NCBI RefSeq assembly: GCF_001280595.1
Contig: NZ_LITU01000021.1
Location: 8,635 to 56,722 of the forward strand
DNA length: 48,088 nt
Direction: 5' to 3'
Origin: Paenibacillus xylanivorans
Lineage (GTDB): Bacteria; Bacillota; Bacilli; Paenibacillales; Paenibacillaceae
Numbering within the stretch: position 1 is the stretch's first letter; every line of letters starts with the position of its first letter. The notes under the pieces are model-generated. The model was given only the letters and a program-made list of their open reading frames with translations. It was not told the origin of the DNA and did not search any database. Both the position numbers and the translations under genes were made by a program. Positions 9,482 to 23,573 of the stretch are shown here, piece by piece.

Positions 9482-10105
9482 TTATTTTTTCACCGTTTCT
9501 TTAACTTTAATGAGACTGTTTTTCGGTCCAGGAATGGAACCTTTCACGAGCAACACGTTACGCTCAGCGTCTACTTTAACTACTTCAAGACGTTGGATTG
9601 TAACAGTATCATGCCCCATGTGTCCTGGCAGGCGTTTGCCTTTAGGAACGCGGTTAGCTTGGATCGAACCCATTGAACCAGGGCCACGGTGGTAACGCGA
9701 ACCGTGTGACATAGGTCCAGTGCTTTGTCCCCAACGTTTGATAACGCCGGCAAAACCTTTACCTTTAGAAACACCCGTTACGTCAACGAATTCGCCTTCA
9801 GCGAAAATGTCAGCTTTCAGTTCTTGGCCAACTTCATATTCTGCGATGTTGATACCGCGAACTTCACGAACGTAGCGCTTAGGGGCAGTATTCGCTTTTT
9901 TAGCGTGACCTGCTTCTGGCTTGTTAGCATTTTTCTCTTTCTTATCGGAGTAACCGATTTGAATTGCTTCGTAGCCATCGTTCTCAATGTCTTTCTTTTG
10001 CAAAACAACACAAGGGCCTGCTTCGATAACCGTTACTGGTACAACGTTACCCTCAGGTGTAAATACTTGAGTCATTCCGAGTTTTTTTCCTAAGATTGCT
10101 TTCAT
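9482..10105 (-). CDS. rplC: 50S ribosomal protein L3
   Basis: L3 is an assembly-initiator protein whose loop approaches the peptidyl-transferase centre. The 207 aa protein begins [20 protein letters not shown]. It contains the conserved block [20 protein letters not shown] and the central loop [20 protein letters not shown] in ordinary form. It is second in the S10 operon, 46 bases after rpsJ. Confidence 0.98.
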   Translation of the reverse strand: MKAILGKKLGMTQVFTPEGNVVPVTVIEAGPCVVLQKKDIENDGYEAIQIGYSDKKEKNANKPEAGHAKKANTAPKRYVREVRGINIAEYEVGQELKADIFAEGEFVDVTGVSKGKGFAGVIKRWGQSTGPMSHGSRYHRGPGSMGSIQANRVPKGKRLPGHMGHDTVTIQRLEVVKVDAERNVLLVKGSIPGPKNSLIKVKETVKK

Positions 10106-10151
10106 GTTGACACCTCTTTTCCTTTATACATGGTCTTTGTTGTAGCTTGTA

Positions 10152-10597
<446 letters not shown>

Positions 10598-10626
10598 ATT
10601 ATATAGAAAAGATGGGCGTATTGCAA
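10598..10626 (-). promoter_or_regulatory. Sigma-A promoter of the S10 operon
   Basis: On the minus strand this reads TTGCAA-N17-TATAAT, with the -35 at 10621-10626 and the -10 at 10598-10603. The start of transcription would be near 10590. The -10 and the spacing are consensus. It lies downstream of the tuf terminator, which separates the str and S10 transcripts. Confidence 0.85.
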
Positions 10627-10779
10627 GCATATTTAAGAAAAACATTTAAACTAATCTTTTCTCAAGAAATGACTTCGTTTAGTGCAGTGTTTACCTTCAA
10701 TATCCATGCTGCCTTACCAATCCTTCTACACTCGCAAATGATGTTCATTTCGTATGACGCAGGTTCCGAAACTATTACA

Positions 10780-10821
10780 TAATAAAAGAGTTCTTTATCC
10801 GATGTCGGATAAAGAACTCTT
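10780..10821 (-). terminator. Intrinsic terminator after tuf
   Basis: A near-perfect hairpin with an approximately 16-bp stem (arms 10786-10803 and 10805-10821) is followed on the minus strand by CTTTTATTA. It lies about 75 bases after the tuf stop and ends the rplGB-rpsLG-fusA-tuf unit. Confidence 0.9.
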
Positions 10822-10895
10822 CCGAAACTTCGTTACAGTACAATGTTACTCGTTCCAGTACACTGTTGCATATGCTTACTCAGCGATAAGCTGAA

Positions 10896-12086
10896 TTATT
10901 TTTGGATAGTTGCTACGGAACCTGCACCAACTGTACGTCCACCTTCACGAATAGAGAACTTAGTTCCTTCTTCGATCGCGATTGGAGAGATCAGTTGAAC
11001 AGTAACCGTGATGTTGTCACCAGGCATTACCATTTCAGTACCTTCTGGCAAGTTGATGATACCTGTTACGTCAGTTGTACGGAAGTAGAACTGTGGACGG
11101 TATCCAGTGAAGAAAGGCTTGTGACGGCCACCCTCTTCTTTAGTCAAAACGTAGATTTGTGCAGAGAATTCTGTGTGTGGCTTAACAGAACCCGGTTTTG
11201 CCAAAACTTGTCCACGCTCGATTTGAGTACGATCAACACCACGCAGCAATGCGCCGATGTTGTCACCCGCTTGAGCGGAATCCAGCAATTTACGGAACAT
11301 CTCAACGCCCGTAACTACGGATTTTTTAGTTTCTTCAGTAATACCAACGATTTCGATCTCTTCGCCGACTTTAACAGTACCACGCTCTACACGACCTGTA
11401 GCAACAGTACCACGACCAGTGATGGAGAATACGTCCTCGACAGGCATCAAGAAAGGTTTGTCAGTTTGACGCTCAGGCAGTGGGATGTACGTATCGATTT
11501 CTTTGAACATCTCAATGATTTTTTGAGCCCACTCGCCATCAGGGTTTTGCAGAGCTTCACGAGCGGATCCACGAGTGATTGGAGTGTCATCACCTGGGAA
11601 TTCATATTCATTAAGAAGGTCGCGAACTTCCATCTCAACCAATTCCAACAACTCTTCGTCTTCAACCATATCACATTTGTTCAAGAATACAACAATGTAA
11701 GGTACGCCAACTTGACGGGAGAGCAAAATGTGCTCACGAGTTTGTGGCATTGGGCCGTCAGCTGCGGATACTACCAAGATAGCTCCGTCCATTTGTGCCG
11801 CGCCAGTGATCATGTTTTTAACATAGTCGGCGTGACCTGGGCAGTCTACGTGAGCGTAGTGACGAGTATCAGTTTCGTATTCAACGTGTGATGTAGAAAT
11901 TGTGATACCGCGTTCGCGCTCTTCTGGAGCTTTATCGATTTGATCGAATGCGATTGCTGCGCCACCGTAAGTTTTGGACAATACAGTTGTGATTGCAGCA
12001 GTCAGAGTTGTTTTACCATGGTCAACGTGACCGATAGTACCAATGTTAACGTGGGGTTTATTACGTTCGTATTTAGCCTTTGCCAT
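10896..12086 (-). CDS. tuf: Elongation factor Tu
   Basis: EF-Tu is the GTPase that delivers aminoacyl-tRNA to the ribosomal A site. The 396 aa protein has G1 GHVDHGKT, G2 RGITI, G3 DCPGHADY, G4 NKCD and G5 SAR motifs, then domains 2 and 3 ([50 protein letters not shown]). It follows fusA by 97 bases. This gap contains a hairpin (12130-12170) but no clear terminator, so tuf is probably co-transcribed with fusA. Confidence 0.99.
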   Translation of the reverse strand: MAKAKYERNKPHVNIGTIGHVDHGKTTLTAAITTVLSKTYGGAAIAFDQIDKAPEERERGITISTSHVEYETDTRHYAHVDCPGHADYVKNMITGAAQMDGAILVVSAADGPMPQTREHILLSRQVGVPYIVVFLNKCDMVEDEELLELVEMEVRDLLNEYEFPGDDTPITRGSAREALQNPDGEWAQKIIEMFKEIDTYIPLPERQTDKPFLMPVEDVFSITGRGTVATGRVERGTVKVGEEIEIVGITEETKKSVVTGVEMFRKLLDSAQAGDNIGALLRGVDRTQIERGQVLAKPGSVKPHTEFSAQIYVLTKEEGGRHKPFFTGYRPQFYFRTTDVTGIINLPEGTEMVMPGDNITVTVQLISPIAIEEGTKFSIREGGRTVGAGSVATIQK

Positions 12087-12129
12087 TTGAACGTGGCCTC
12101 CTTAAAATTATAATTTTATGTTTTCACTA

Positions 12130-12170
12130 AATGAAGTGCAAAGAATACATGACTCTTATGCACTTTCATT
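12130..12170 (-). other. Hairpin in the fusA-tuf gap
   Basis: The arms AATGAA(A)GTGCA and TGCACTTCATT pair over 11 bp with one bulged A, around an 18-base loop. No U-run follows, so it is not an intrinsic terminator. It may be a processing or stability element of the fusA-tuf transcript (inference). Confidence 0.5.
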
Positions 12171-12183
12171 CAATGAGAGAAAA

Positions 12184-14262
12184 CTACTCGGTTCCTTTTG
12201 TTTTGGCAACAATCTCTTCAGCGATGCTCTTAGGAACTTCTTCATAGTGAGAAAGCTCCATGGAGAATACGCCGCGTCCTTGTGTACCGGAACGAAGAGT
12301 TGTAGAGTATCCGAACATTTCAGACAAAGGTACTTTAGCACGGATGATTTGGGCTCCACTACGGGAATCCATACCTTCGATGCGGCCACGACGGGAGTTA
12401 AGCATACCCATAACGTCACCCATATACTCTTCTGGAACGGTTACTTCTACTTTCATGATTGGCTCAAGCAGAACCGGCTTACATTTGTCTTTCGCAGCTT
12501 TCAGCGCCATCGATCCGGCAATTTTAAATGCCATCTCGTTGGAATCGACATCATGGTAAGATCCGTCTACGATTGTAGCCTTAACGTCAACAAGCGGGAA
12601 GCCTGCGATAACGCCGTTTTTCATTTGCTCTTCGATACCTGCAAGAGCTGGTTGAATGTATTCTCTTGGAACAGAACCACCGACAACCTTACTTTCGAAC
12701 TGGCTGCCTGTACCTGCCTCGAGAGGTTCGAACTCAACCCATACGTGACCGTATTGACCACGACCACCGGATTGACGAACGAATTTACCTTCAACGCGCG
12801 CTGGTGCACGGAAAGTTTCACGGTAAGCTACTTGTGGTTTACCCACAGTAGTTTCAACCTTGAACTCACGACGCATACGGTCAATGATGATATCAAGGTG
12901 AAGTTCACCCATACCTGCCAAGATCGTTTGGCCTGTTTCTTCATCAGTATGAGCACGAAGAGTAGGATCCTCTTCAGTCAACTTACCGAGAGCAACACCC
13001 ATCTTATCTTGGTCAGCTTTGGTTTTAGGTTCAACGGCGATTTCGATAACCGGATCAGGGAAGTTCATTGACTCCAGGATAACCGGATTTTTCTCATCAC
13101 ACAGTGTATCACCTGTACCCGTATCTTTCAAACCTACAGCAGCTGCAATGTCACCGGAGTAAACTTCAGTGATCTCTTGACGGCTGTTAGCATGCATTTG
13201 AAGGATACGACCGATACGCTCACGTTTGCCTTTAGTGGCATTCAATACATAAGAACCGGATTGAAGAACACCGGAGTATACGCGGAAGAATGTCAATTTA
13301 CCAACGTAAGGGTCAGTCATGATTTTGAAGGCCAATGCGGAGAAAGGCTCTTCATCGGATGACTTACGAATTGCTTCAGTTCCATCTTCAAGATGACCAG
13401 TGATAGATGCAACGTCTGTTGGAGCCGGCAAGTAGTCGATAACAGCATCCAACATCAGTTGAACACCTTTGTTACGATACGAGGATCCACAGATAACCGG
13501 GAAGATCTTAACATCAACAACACCTTTACGGAGGGCAGCTTTGATCTCATCAATAGTGATTTCTTCGCCTTCCAGGTATTTCATTGTCAAGTCTTCGTCG
13601 AGTTCTGCAACACGCTCAACCAATTCATTACGGAGTTCTGCAACTTGATCAGCAAATTCCGCAGGAATTTCGGTTTCTTCGATATCTTGTCCCAGGTCAT
13701 CTTTGTACATATGAGCCTTTTGTGCAACGATATCAATGATACCTTTGAAATCATTTTCAGCACCGATTGGAAGTTGAATCGCAACTGCGTTCGCTTGAAG
13801 GCGATCACGCATGTCAGAGACAACGTTCAGGAAGTCAGCACCGATGATATCCATTTTGTTTACATAAGCGATACGAGGTACGCCGTACTTATCAGCCTGT
13901 CTCCATACGGTTTCGGACTGAGGCTCAACGCCTTCTTTCGCACTGAATACACCAACTGCTCCGTCCAATACACGAAGGGAACGTTCAACTTCAACAGTGA
14001 AGTCAACGTGTCCCGGGGTATCAATGATGTTAACGCGGTGGCCTTTCCAAGCAGCGGTAGTCGCAGCGGAAGTAATTGTAATTCCGCGCTCCTGTTCCTG
14101 TTCCATCCAGTCCATTGTCGCAGCGCCTTCGTGTACTTCACCGATTTTGTGCGTACGTCCTGTGTAGAACAAGATCCGCTCAGTTGTCGTGGTTTTACCC
14201 GCATCAATATGAGCCATGATCCCGATATTACGTGTATTTTTCAAGGAGAACTCTCTTGCCAT
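12184..14262 (-). CDS. fusA: Elongation factor G
   Basis: EF-G is the GTPase that drives tRNA-mRNA translocation and, with RRF, ribosome recycling. The 692 aa protein has G1 AHIDAGKTT, the switch I block [18 protein letters not shown]3 DTPGHVDF and G4 NKMD, then domains II to V ([16 protein letters not shown] in [20 protein letters not shown] in [16 protein letters not shown] in V). Length and domain order are standard. It lies 47 bases after rpsG, in the str operon. Confidence 0.99.
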   Translation of the reverse strand: MAREFSLKNTRNIGIMAHIDAGKTTTTERILFYTGRTHKIGEVHEGAATMDWMEQEQERGITITSAATTAAWKGHRVNIIDTPGHVDFTVEVERSLRVLDGAVGVFSAKEGVEPQSETVWRQADKYGVPRIAYVNKMDIIGADFLNVVSDMRDRLQANAVAIQLPIGAENDFKGIIDIVAQKAHMYKDDLGQDIEETEIPAEFADQVAELRNELVERVAELDEDLTMKYLEGEEITIDEIKAALRKGVVDVKIFPVICGSSYRNKGVQLMLDAVIDYLPAPTDVASITGHLEDGTEAIRKSSDEEPFSALAFKIMTDPYVGKLTFFRVYSGVLQSGSYVLNATKGKRERIGRILQMHANSRQEITEVYSGDIAAAVGLKDTGTGDTLCDEKNPVILESMNFPDPVIEIAVEPKTKADQDKMGVALGKLTEEDPTLRAHTDEETGQTILAGMGELHLDIIIDRMRREFKVETTVGKPQVAYRETFRAPARVEGKFVRQSGGRGQYGHVWVEFEPLEAGTGSQFESKVVGGSVPREYIQPALAGIEEQMKNGVIAGFPLVDVKATIVDGSYHDVDSNEMAFKIAGSMALKAAKDKCKPVLLEPIMKVEVTVPEEYMGDVMGMLNSRRGRIEGMDSRSGAQIIRAKVPLSEMFGYSTTLRSGTQGRGVFSMELSHYEEVPKSIAEEIVAKTKGTE

Positions 14263-14309
14263 GAAATGGGTCTCCCTTCAAAATTGAAGTTATTATTGTG
14301 AACCGAATC

Positions 14310-14780
14310 CTACCAACGGTAGTGAGCAAACGCTTTGTTCGCTTCAGCCATTTTGTGCGTATCTTCACGTTTTTTAACGGAAGCGCCTGTGTTGTTGGAA
14401 GCGTCGATGATCTCAGCCGCCAAACGCTCTTCCATTGTTTTCTCACCGCGGTTGCGGGAGTAGTTCACGAGCCAACGTAATCCCAAAGCAGTACGTCTCT
14501 CTGGTTTTACCTCGATTGGTACTTGGTAGTTGGCACCGCCGACACGGCGAGCTTTAACTTCCAGGACTGGCATGATATTCTTGATTGCTGCTTCAAATAC
14601 TTCCATAGGGTCATTACCCGTACGTTCTTGAATCAACTTAAACGCATTATACAGAATGCTTTGAGCAACACCGCGTTTTCCGTCGAGCATGATGCGGTTG
14701 ATCAAACGAGTAACCAGCTTGCTGCTGTATACCGGATCTGGCAACACGTCTCTTTTCGTAACTGGACCTTTGCGTGGCAT
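14310..14780 (-). CDS. rpsG: 30S ribosomal protein S7
   Basis: S7 nucleates the 3' major domain of 16S rRNA and lies at the E site. The 156 aa protein starts [20 protein letters not shown] and contains [20 protein letters not shown] and the C-terminal [18 protein letters not shown]. The ATG at 14780 is chosen over one ten codons upstream: AAAGGGGGA lies just before it and homologs start MPRK. Confidence 0.97.
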   Translation of the reverse strand: MPRKGPVTKRDVLPDPVYSSKLVTRLINRIMLDGKRGVAQSILYNAFKLIQERTGNDPMEVFEAAIKNIMPVLEVKARRVGGANYQVPIEVKPERRTALGLRWLVNYSRNRGEKTMEERLAAEIIDASNNTGASVKKREDTHKMAEANKAFAHYRW

Positions 14781-14867
14781 GGATATCCCCCTTTCTTTCT
14801 TCATGAGCACATCCTACACCTCCTGGGATTAACCCAGAAGATATTCAGGACTGCTACTTATAATATT

Positions 14868-15290
14868 TTAGGCTTTTTTAGCTTTTGGACGTTTAGCACC
14901 GTATTTCGAACGAGCTTGCATACGGTTGTTCACGCCTGCAGTATCAAGAGCTCCGCGAACGATGTGATAACGAACCCCTGCAAGGTCTTTAACTTTACCT
15001 CCACGGATCAACACAACACTGTGCTCTTGAAGGTTATGTCCGATACCCGGGATATAAGCAGTTACCTCGAGACGGTTCGTCAAACGAACACGGGCATACT
15101 TACGAAGTGCAGAGTTTGGTTTACGTGGAGTCATTGTACCTACACGAGTGCAGACACCACGTTTTTGTGGGGCACTGATGTTAGTTGATTCACGTTTCAA
15201 AGCATTGAACCCTTTTTGCAAAGCTGGTGATTTGGACTTTTCAACTTTAGCTTGACGTCCTTTACGTACCAGTTGGTTAATAGTTGGCAT
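14868..15290 (-). CDS. rpsL: 30S ribosomal protein S12 with Arg56 and Ala104
   Basis: S12 is in the decoding centre and controls accuracy; it is the classical target of streptomycin-resistance mutations. The 140 aa protein starts [20 protein letters not shown] and contains [20 protein letters not shown] and [20 protein letters not shown]. Residue 56, lysine in B. subtilis and E. coli (E. coli K42 without Met), is arginine here (codon CGT at 15123-15125). Residue 104, usually proline (KDLPGVRYH), is alanine (codon GCA, 14979-14981). Both are known streptomycin positions in B. subtilis numbering. Whether these are natural in the lineage or selected changes cannot be decided here. Confidence 0.97.
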   Translation of the reverse strand: MPTINQLVRKGRQAKVEKSKSPALQKGFNALKRESTNISAPQKRGVCTRVGTMTPRKPNSALRKYARVRLTNRLEVTAYIPGIGHNLQEHSVVLIRGGKVKDLAGVRYHIVRGALDTAGVNNRMQARSKYGAKRPKAKKA

Positions 15291-15443
15291 GTGATTGCCA
15301 CCCCCTTCCTCAATTTTTCATGTTTCTTTATAAACCCTCTTACGCTAAGTCCACAGACCCAGGCGGTTCATAAAAAGACAAATGAAAAGTTTTTGCCTTG
15401 GAGAATCCCTAAAAGTTCTCGGACAAAAACGTTCCTTACCGTA

Positions 15444-15692
15444 TCATTTTACGACAGCAGCCATTGCTGCTCCCACTCCAATCCCGCAAGCTTTGCCGAG
15501 ATTTTTCATTGTGTCCACTTTCGTGCACTTCACATTGTGTTGTTCACACAAAGCAATGATTTTGGAAGTAAGCTGCGGATCACAATCTTCAGCCACATAA
15601 ACTTCAGAAGCCATACCTGCCTGAACCATCCGCGTGGTCTGTTTGGTACCTATTTTGACATGAGCATCTTGCAGACCTTTTTCATTAGACAT
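15444..15692 (-). CDS. rplGB: L7Ae-family RNA-binding protein (YbxF/RplGB)
   Basis: This small (82 aa) protein belongs to the L7Ae/L30e/S12e family, which binds kink-turn RNA. The core reads KIGTKQTTRMVQAGMASEVY, VAEDCDPQLTSKIIALCEQH and NLGKACGIGVGAAMAAVVK. In B. subtilis the YbxF homolog lies at the same place and binds K-turns in vitro, but its physiological RNA is unsettled. It has its own sigma-A promoter (15747-15775) and starts the rplGB-rpsL-rpsG-fusA-tuf unit. GGAGGAATGAACA precedes the ATG. Confidence 0.93.
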   Translation of the reverse strand: MSNEKGLQDAHVKIGTKQTTRMVQAGMASEVYVAEDCDPQLTSKIIALCEQHNVKCTKVDTMKNLGKACGIGVGAAMAAVVK

Positions 15693-15746
15693 TGTTCATT
15701 CCTCCGAATAGGACCAAATACAATCAGCTACTCACGCACCTTTGAT

Positions 15747-15775
15747 ATATTAGCATCTAGCGTAAGCAATGTCAA
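15747..15775 (-). promoter_or_regulatory. Sigma-A promoter of rplGB-rpsL-rpsG-fusA-tuf
   Basis: The minus strand reads TTGACA-N17-TAATAT, with the -35 at 15770-15775 and the -10 at 15747-15752. The leader would be about 50 bases. It is placed just after the rpoC downstream hairpin, as expected for a str-operon promoter. Confidence 0.85.
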
Positions 15776-15802
15776 TGCTAATCCTAAAACATTTTATATA
15801 AA

Positions 15803-15865
15803 GTTTTGCCTCGCCGGGAAACGTCCTTCTGTATGAAACAGCCGTCGCCTCCCGGCGTACAAAAC
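15803..15865 (-). other. Large stem-loop after rpoC (possible weak terminator or processing site)
   Basis: Arms GTTTTG/CAAAAC and CGCCGGGA/TCCCGGCG form a long interrupted stem enclosing an inner CTGTTTCATACAG hairpin. The minus-strand sequence after it (ACTTTATATAAAATG) lacks a proper U-run, so strong intrinsic termination is doubtful. It lies 40 bases after the rpoC stop and 28 bases before the rplGB -35. Confidence 0.6.
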
Positions 15866-15907
15866 CTTAGTTCACCCTTATAATAAGGACGAATCTAGTT
15901 AAATATC

Positions 15908-18900
15908 TTAATCAACCGAAACTGGCTCAAGTTCTTCTACCGAAGATTGGCCATCTTCCGGCTCAGCAAATTTGATGCTGCGGTAACGGTGCATACCTGT
16001 ACCTGCAGGAATCAGTTTACCGATGATTACATTCTCTTTCAGACCGAGCAACTGATCGACTTTACCTTTGATTGCTGCATCTGTCAGTACACGTGTAGTC
16101 TCTTGGAACGAAGCCGCCGAGAGGAAGGAGTCTGTTTCCAGGGATGCTTTCGTAATACCGAGCAAGATTGGTTTCGCAACCGCTGGCTCTTTATCACTCA
16201 GAATCGCTGTCTTGTTAGCTCTTTCGTACTCATGCGTATCCACGAACGATCCTGGCAACAATGTAGTGTCCCCTGCATCGACGATACGGATTTTACGCAA
16301 CATTTGACGGATCATAACTTCAACGTGTTTGTCATTGATTTCTACGCCTTGGTTACGGTATACGCGTTGTACTTCCTGCAAAATGTAGTTCTGTACGCCA
16401 CGTACGCCTTTAATGCGCAGCATTTCTTTTGGATCGATAGAACCATCTGTCAACTCGTCGCCTGCTTCAATTTCCATGCCTTCGCTAACGCGTACACGGG
16501 AACCGTAGGTAACAGAGTAAACTTTGGATTCTGCTTCACCTTGAATTTCAATTTCGCGACGATCTTTCGCTTCGCGAATTTCTTTAACAACACCGTCGAT
16601 CTCACTGATTGTTGCTTGACCCTTAGGATTACGAGCCTCAAACAACTCCTGGATACGCGGCAAACCTTGCGTAATATCGTCTCCGGCTACACCACCGGTG
16701 TGGAATGTACGCATTGTCAACTGTGTTCCTGGCTCACCAATGGATTGCGCTGCGATAATACCAACTGCTTCACCGATCTCCACGTGTTTACCAGTCGCCA
16801 AGTTGCGACCATAACACTTCTTGCAGACACCGTGACGCGCACGGCAGCTAAGTACGGAGCGAATTTGTAGTTTGGTTACGCCAGCTTTGATGATTGCCTC
16901 TGCTTTATCAGAGTCAATCAGTTCATTACGGTGTGCAATAATTTCTTTTGTTTCCGGATGACGAACAGTCTCGAAGCAGTATCTGCCTTCAATACGGTCG
17001 TAGAGATCCTCAATAACCTCTTTACCATCCTGGATACGGCTTACCGTAAAGCCTTTATCTGTACCACAATCATCTTCACGCACGATCACGTCTTGTGCCA
17101 CGTCTACGAGACGACGAGTCAGGTAACCTGAATCCGCTGTACGCAGGGCCGTATCGGCCAAACCTTTACGGGCACCGTGAGTCGAGATAAAGTATTCGAG
17201 TACCGTCAGACCTTCACGGAAGTTCGATTTGATTGGGAGTTCAATGATTCGACCGGATGGGTTGGCCATCAGACCACGCATACCGCCCAATTGGGTGATC
17301 TGCGATTTGTTACCCCGTGCTTTGGAGTCAACCATCATCATGATGGAGTTGTAGCGATCCATCGATTTCATCAGAATCTCGGTGATATCATCTTTCGATT
17401 TCGACCAGATATCGATGATGCGGTCATAGCGCTCTTCGTTCGTAATCAGACCACGACGGTACTGATTCGTAACGATTTGTGCTTTTTCCTCAGACTGTCT
17501 AAGAATTTCAAATTTCTCAGGTGGAACGATAACATCAGACACCGCTACAGTGATACCAGCACGAGTCGAGTATGTGAATCCAAGTTGTTTGATTTTATCC
17601 AAAATAACGGCTGTTTCCGTTGTGTGATAAATTTCAAAACAACGTGCGATGATAGAACCGAGATATTCTTTGCCGACGCCACCAGCCAAAGGAGCATTCA
17701 TGATCGCTTCTCTAAGGTCAGCACCCTTCTCATAAACAAATGAATGCTCAGCGGTACCCTGGTAGAGGTTCGCACGAGTTGCATCATTGATGTAAGGGAA
17801 GCTTGCCGGGAAGATTTCATTAAAGATGATTTTGCCGACAGTAGTCAGCATCATTGCATCTTGTTGCTCATCGGTAAAGATTGTTTTGCCAAGTGCTCTA
17901 ACCGGAATCGCTACACGTGCATGCAAACCTGCAGTACCACGTTGGTACGCGGATACAGCTTCGTTAACCGTACGCAAGATCATGCCCGTTCCCTTTTCTT
18001 CCTTGTTGTCCATGGTCAGGTAGTAAGAACCAAGAACCATATCCTGGGAAGGGGTAACAACCGGTTTACCGTCTTTCGGGTTCAAAATGTTACCTGATGC
18101 AAGCATCAAAATACGTGCTTCCGCTTGAGCTTCAGCAGACAATGGAACGTGCACGGCCATTTGGTCACCGTCAAAGTCGGCATTGTACGCCGTACATACG
18201 AGCGGGTGAAGACGAATCGCTTTACCTTCAACGAGAATCGGTTCAAATGCTTGAATACCGAGACGGTGAAGCGTAGGGGCACGGTTCAGAAGAACCGGGT
18301 GCTCCTTGATTACTTCTTCAAGAACATCCCATACTTCAGGACTTACGCGCTCAACCTTACGTTTAGCGCTCTTGATGTTGTGGGCAAGCCCTTTATTTAC
18401 AAGCTCTTTCATCACGAAAGGCTTGAACAGTTCAAGCGCCATATCTTTAGGCAGACCACACTGATACATTTTCAGATAAGGTCCAACTACGATAACGGAA
18501 CGACCAGAATAGTCAACCCGTTTACCGAGCAAGTTCTGACGGAAACGTCCCTGTTTACCTTTCAGCATATGGCTGAGAGATTTCAATGGACGGTTACCAG
18601 GACCCGTTACAGGGCGTCCACGACGGCCGTTGTCGATTAATGCGTCAACAGCTTCCTGCAGCATCCGTTTTTCATTTTGCACGATAATGTCTGGCGCGCC
18701 CAAATCAAGCAAACGTTTCAGACGGTTATTCCGGTTGATTACACGGCGATACAGGTCATTCAGGTCAGACGTTGCAAAACGTCCACCATCCAGTTGTACC
18801 ATCGGACGAAGTTCCGGCGGGATAACTGGAAGTACATCCATGATCATCCACTCAGGTTTATTACCCGAGTTGCGGAATGCTTCGATTACTTCCAGACGTT

Positions 18901-19522
18901 TGATTGCACGGTTACGACGTTGTCCTTGTGCAGTGCGGAGCTCTTCCTTAAGGAATTCAAGCTCTTTGTCTATATCAAGGTCTTGAAGCAATTTCTTAAC
19001 TGCTTCTGCACCCATGCCAGCCTGGAACCCATATCCGTATTTCTCACGGTAGCTGCGGTATTCCTTCTCGGACAACAGCTGTTTTTTCTCCAGTGGAGTT
19101 TCTCCTGGATCAGTTACTACATATGATGCAAAATAAATAATCTCCTCGAGAGATCTTGGAGACATATCCAAAGCGAGACCCATGCGGCTCGGAATACCTT
19201 TGAAGTACCAGATATGCGATACCGGAGCAGCGAGCTCAATATGGCCCATCCGTTCGCGGCGTACTTTCGCACGTGTGACTTCAACGCCACAGCGATCACA
19301 GACAACGCCTTTATAACGGACGCGTTTGTATTTACCGCAATGACATTCCCAGTCTTTTGTAGGGCCAAAAATCTTTTCGCAGAACAGCCCTTCTTTTTCC
19401 GGTTTCAACGTACGATAGTTGATCGTTTCCGGTTTTTTCACTTCTCCGCGGGACCAAGAACGAATTTTTTCTGGGGAAGCAAGCCCGATCTTCATGTATT
19501 CGAAATTGTTGACGTCCAACAA
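15908..19522 (-). CDS. rpoC: RNA polymerase beta' subunit (TTG start)
   Basis: This is the catalytic large subunit of RNA polymerase. The 1204 aa protein begins (M)[20 protein letters not shown]. It has the N-terminal zinc ribbon ([20 protein letters not shown]), the invariant active-site [16 protein letters not shown] with three Mg-binding aspartates, the bridge helix/trigger loop region ([20 protein letters not shown]), and the second zinc site ([13 protein letters not shown]). Length is normal for Firmicutes, with no large insertion. The TTG at 19522 is chosen: AAGGAGG lies 8 bases upstream, whereas the longer frame start has no homology. The rpoB-rpoC gap (112 bases) holds a UUCG hairpin. 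Confidence 0.98.
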   Translation of the reverse strand: MLDVNNFEYMKIGLASPEKIRSWSRGEVKKPETINYRTLKPEKEGLFCEKIFGPTKDWECHCGKYKRVRYKGVVCDRCGVEVTRAKVRRERMGHIELAAPVSHIWYFKGIPSRMGLALDMSPRSLEEIIYFASYVVTDPGETPLEKKQLLSEKEYRSYREKYGYGFQAGMGAEAVKKLLQDLDIDKELEFLKEELRTAQGQRRNRAIKRLEVIEAFRNSGNKPEWMIMDVLPVIPPELRPMVQLDGGRFATSDLNDLYRRVINRNNRLKRLLDLGAPDIIVQNEKRMLQEAVDALIDNGRRGRPVTGPGNRPLKSLSHMLKGKQGRFRQNLLGKRVDYSGRSVIVVGPYLKMYQCGLPKDMALELFKPFVMKELVNKGLAHNIKSAKRKVERVSPEVWDVLEEVIKEHPVLLNRAPTLHRLGIQAFEPILVEGKAIRLHPLVCTAYNADFDGDQMAVHVPLSAEAQAEARILMLASGNILNPKDGKPVVTPSQDMVLGSYYLTMDNKEEKGTGMILRTVNEAVSAYQRGTAGLHARVAIPVRALGKTIFTDEQQDAMMLTTVGKIIFNEIFPASFPYINDATRANLYQGTAEHSFVYEKGADLREAIMNAPLAGGVGKEYLGSIIARCFEIYHTTETAVILDKIKQLGFTYSTRAGITVAVSDVIVPPEKFEILRQSEEKAQIVTNQYRRGLITNEERYDRIIDIWSKSKDDITEILMKSMDRYNSIMMMVDSKARGNKSQITQLGGMRGLMANPSGRIIELPIKSNFREGLTVLEYFISTHGARKGLADTALRTADSGYLTRRLVDVAQDVIVREDDCGTDKGFTVSRIQDGKEVIEDLYDRIEGRYCFETVRHPETKEIIAHRNELIDSDKAEAIIKAGVTKLQIRSVLSCRARHGVCKKCYGRNLATGKHVEIGEAVGIIAAQSIGEPGTQLTMRTFHTGGVAGDDITQGLPRIQELFEARNPKGQATISEIDGVVKEIREAKDRREIEIQGEAESKVYSVTYGSRVRVSEGMEIEAGDELTDGSIDPKEMLRIKGVRGVQNYILQEVQRVYRNQGVEINDKHVEVMIRQMLRKIRIVDAGDTTLLPGSFVDTHEYERANKTAILSDKEPAVAKPILLGITKASLETDSFLSAASFQETTRVLTDAAIKGKVDQLLGLKENVIIGKLIPAGTGMHRYRSIKFAEPEDGQSSVEELEPVSVD

Positions 19523-19567
19523 GGAGCAACCCTCCTTAACCAAGTCCTGTATTCTAGGTTACGCCCC

Positions 19568-19585
19568 CTCCGGCCGAAGCCGGAG
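19568..19585 (-). other. UUCG-tetraloop hairpin between rpoB and rpoC
   Basis: On the minus strand CTCCGGC-TTCG-GCCGGAG forms a perfect 7-bp stem closed by the extra-stable cUUCGg tetraloop. No U-run follows. It is a likely transcript stability or cleavage element rather than a terminator (inference). Confidence 0.7.
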
Positions 19586-19634
19586 CAAGACGCGAGCCTG
19601 ATGAAAAACGCCGGTCATCATGCGCCCGAAGCGG

Positions 19635-23180
<3,546 letters not shown>

Positions 23181-23287
23181 CTTAAACTCACCCCTCAATG
23201 TCTACTCACTTTAAAAATTTCGTTGCGAACCTCTGTTTGTAACCTTATAATGGTACACATACAGAGCAAAGCAATGCATCCACAAAT

Positions 23288-23327
23288 AAAGAAAAGCCCT
23301 TACTCGAATGTCGTTCGAAAAAAGAGC
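23288..23327 (-). terminator. Terminator-like hairpin in the rpoB leader
   Basis: On the minus strand GCTCTT/AAGGGC and TCGAA/TTCGA stack as a hairpin with a small internal loop and a CGACA loop (arms within 23296-23327). TTTTCTTT follows (23288-23295). It lies 107 bases before the rpoB start and inside the transcribed leader, so it could attenuate rpoBC transcription (inference). Confidence 0.55.
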
Positions 23328-23394
23328 AACTTTGATCGGCGGATGTCTTTCCAAATCATACTTATCCCCAGTTTGCCCAAAATGTACATATTAT

Positions 23395-23429
23395 ACGCCA
23401 AACGTAGGCATAATAAGCCCGTTCGGCGT
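23395..23429 (-). other. Stem-loop in the rpoB leader
   Basis: ACGCCGAACG and CGTTTGGCGT pair over 10 bp (one G-U) around a 15-base loop that itself holds GGC/GCC. It is preceded, not followed, by a T-run, so it is not a terminator for rpoB-direction transcripts. A TATAAT lies immediately downstream (23390-23395) but has no good -35. Confidence 0.55.
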
Positions 23430-23494
23430 AAAAAAAGGTTGACATTTTTAGTTAGCTAAAGCCAAGTAGGGCATCTTAATACTGACATTTCACA

Positions 23495-23523
23495 ATAATA
23501 CCACGACCTGAATTTCAAGTCAA
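23495..23523 (-). promoter_or_regulatory. Sigma-A promoter upstream of rpoB
   Basis: The minus strand reads TTGACT-N17-TATTAT, with the -35 at 23518-23523 and the -10 at 23495-23500. Transcription would begin near 23488, giving a leader of about 305 bases that covers the rest of the gap before rpoB. Spacing and both hexamers are close to consensus. Confidence 0.82.
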
Positions 23524-23573
23524 TAGTCCTATTGCAAAAAAAATGCTCCCCTGCTTACTTTACAAATCAGGAT

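Noticed and set aside
12118..13071. 317-codon plus-strand frame opposite fusA
   Set aside because: It is a shadow of fusA codons; there is no start signal or motif.
23390..23395. Second rpoB promoter at TATAAT 23390-23395
   Set aside because: No acceptable -35 at 16 to 18 bases; the -10 overlaps a hairpin arm.
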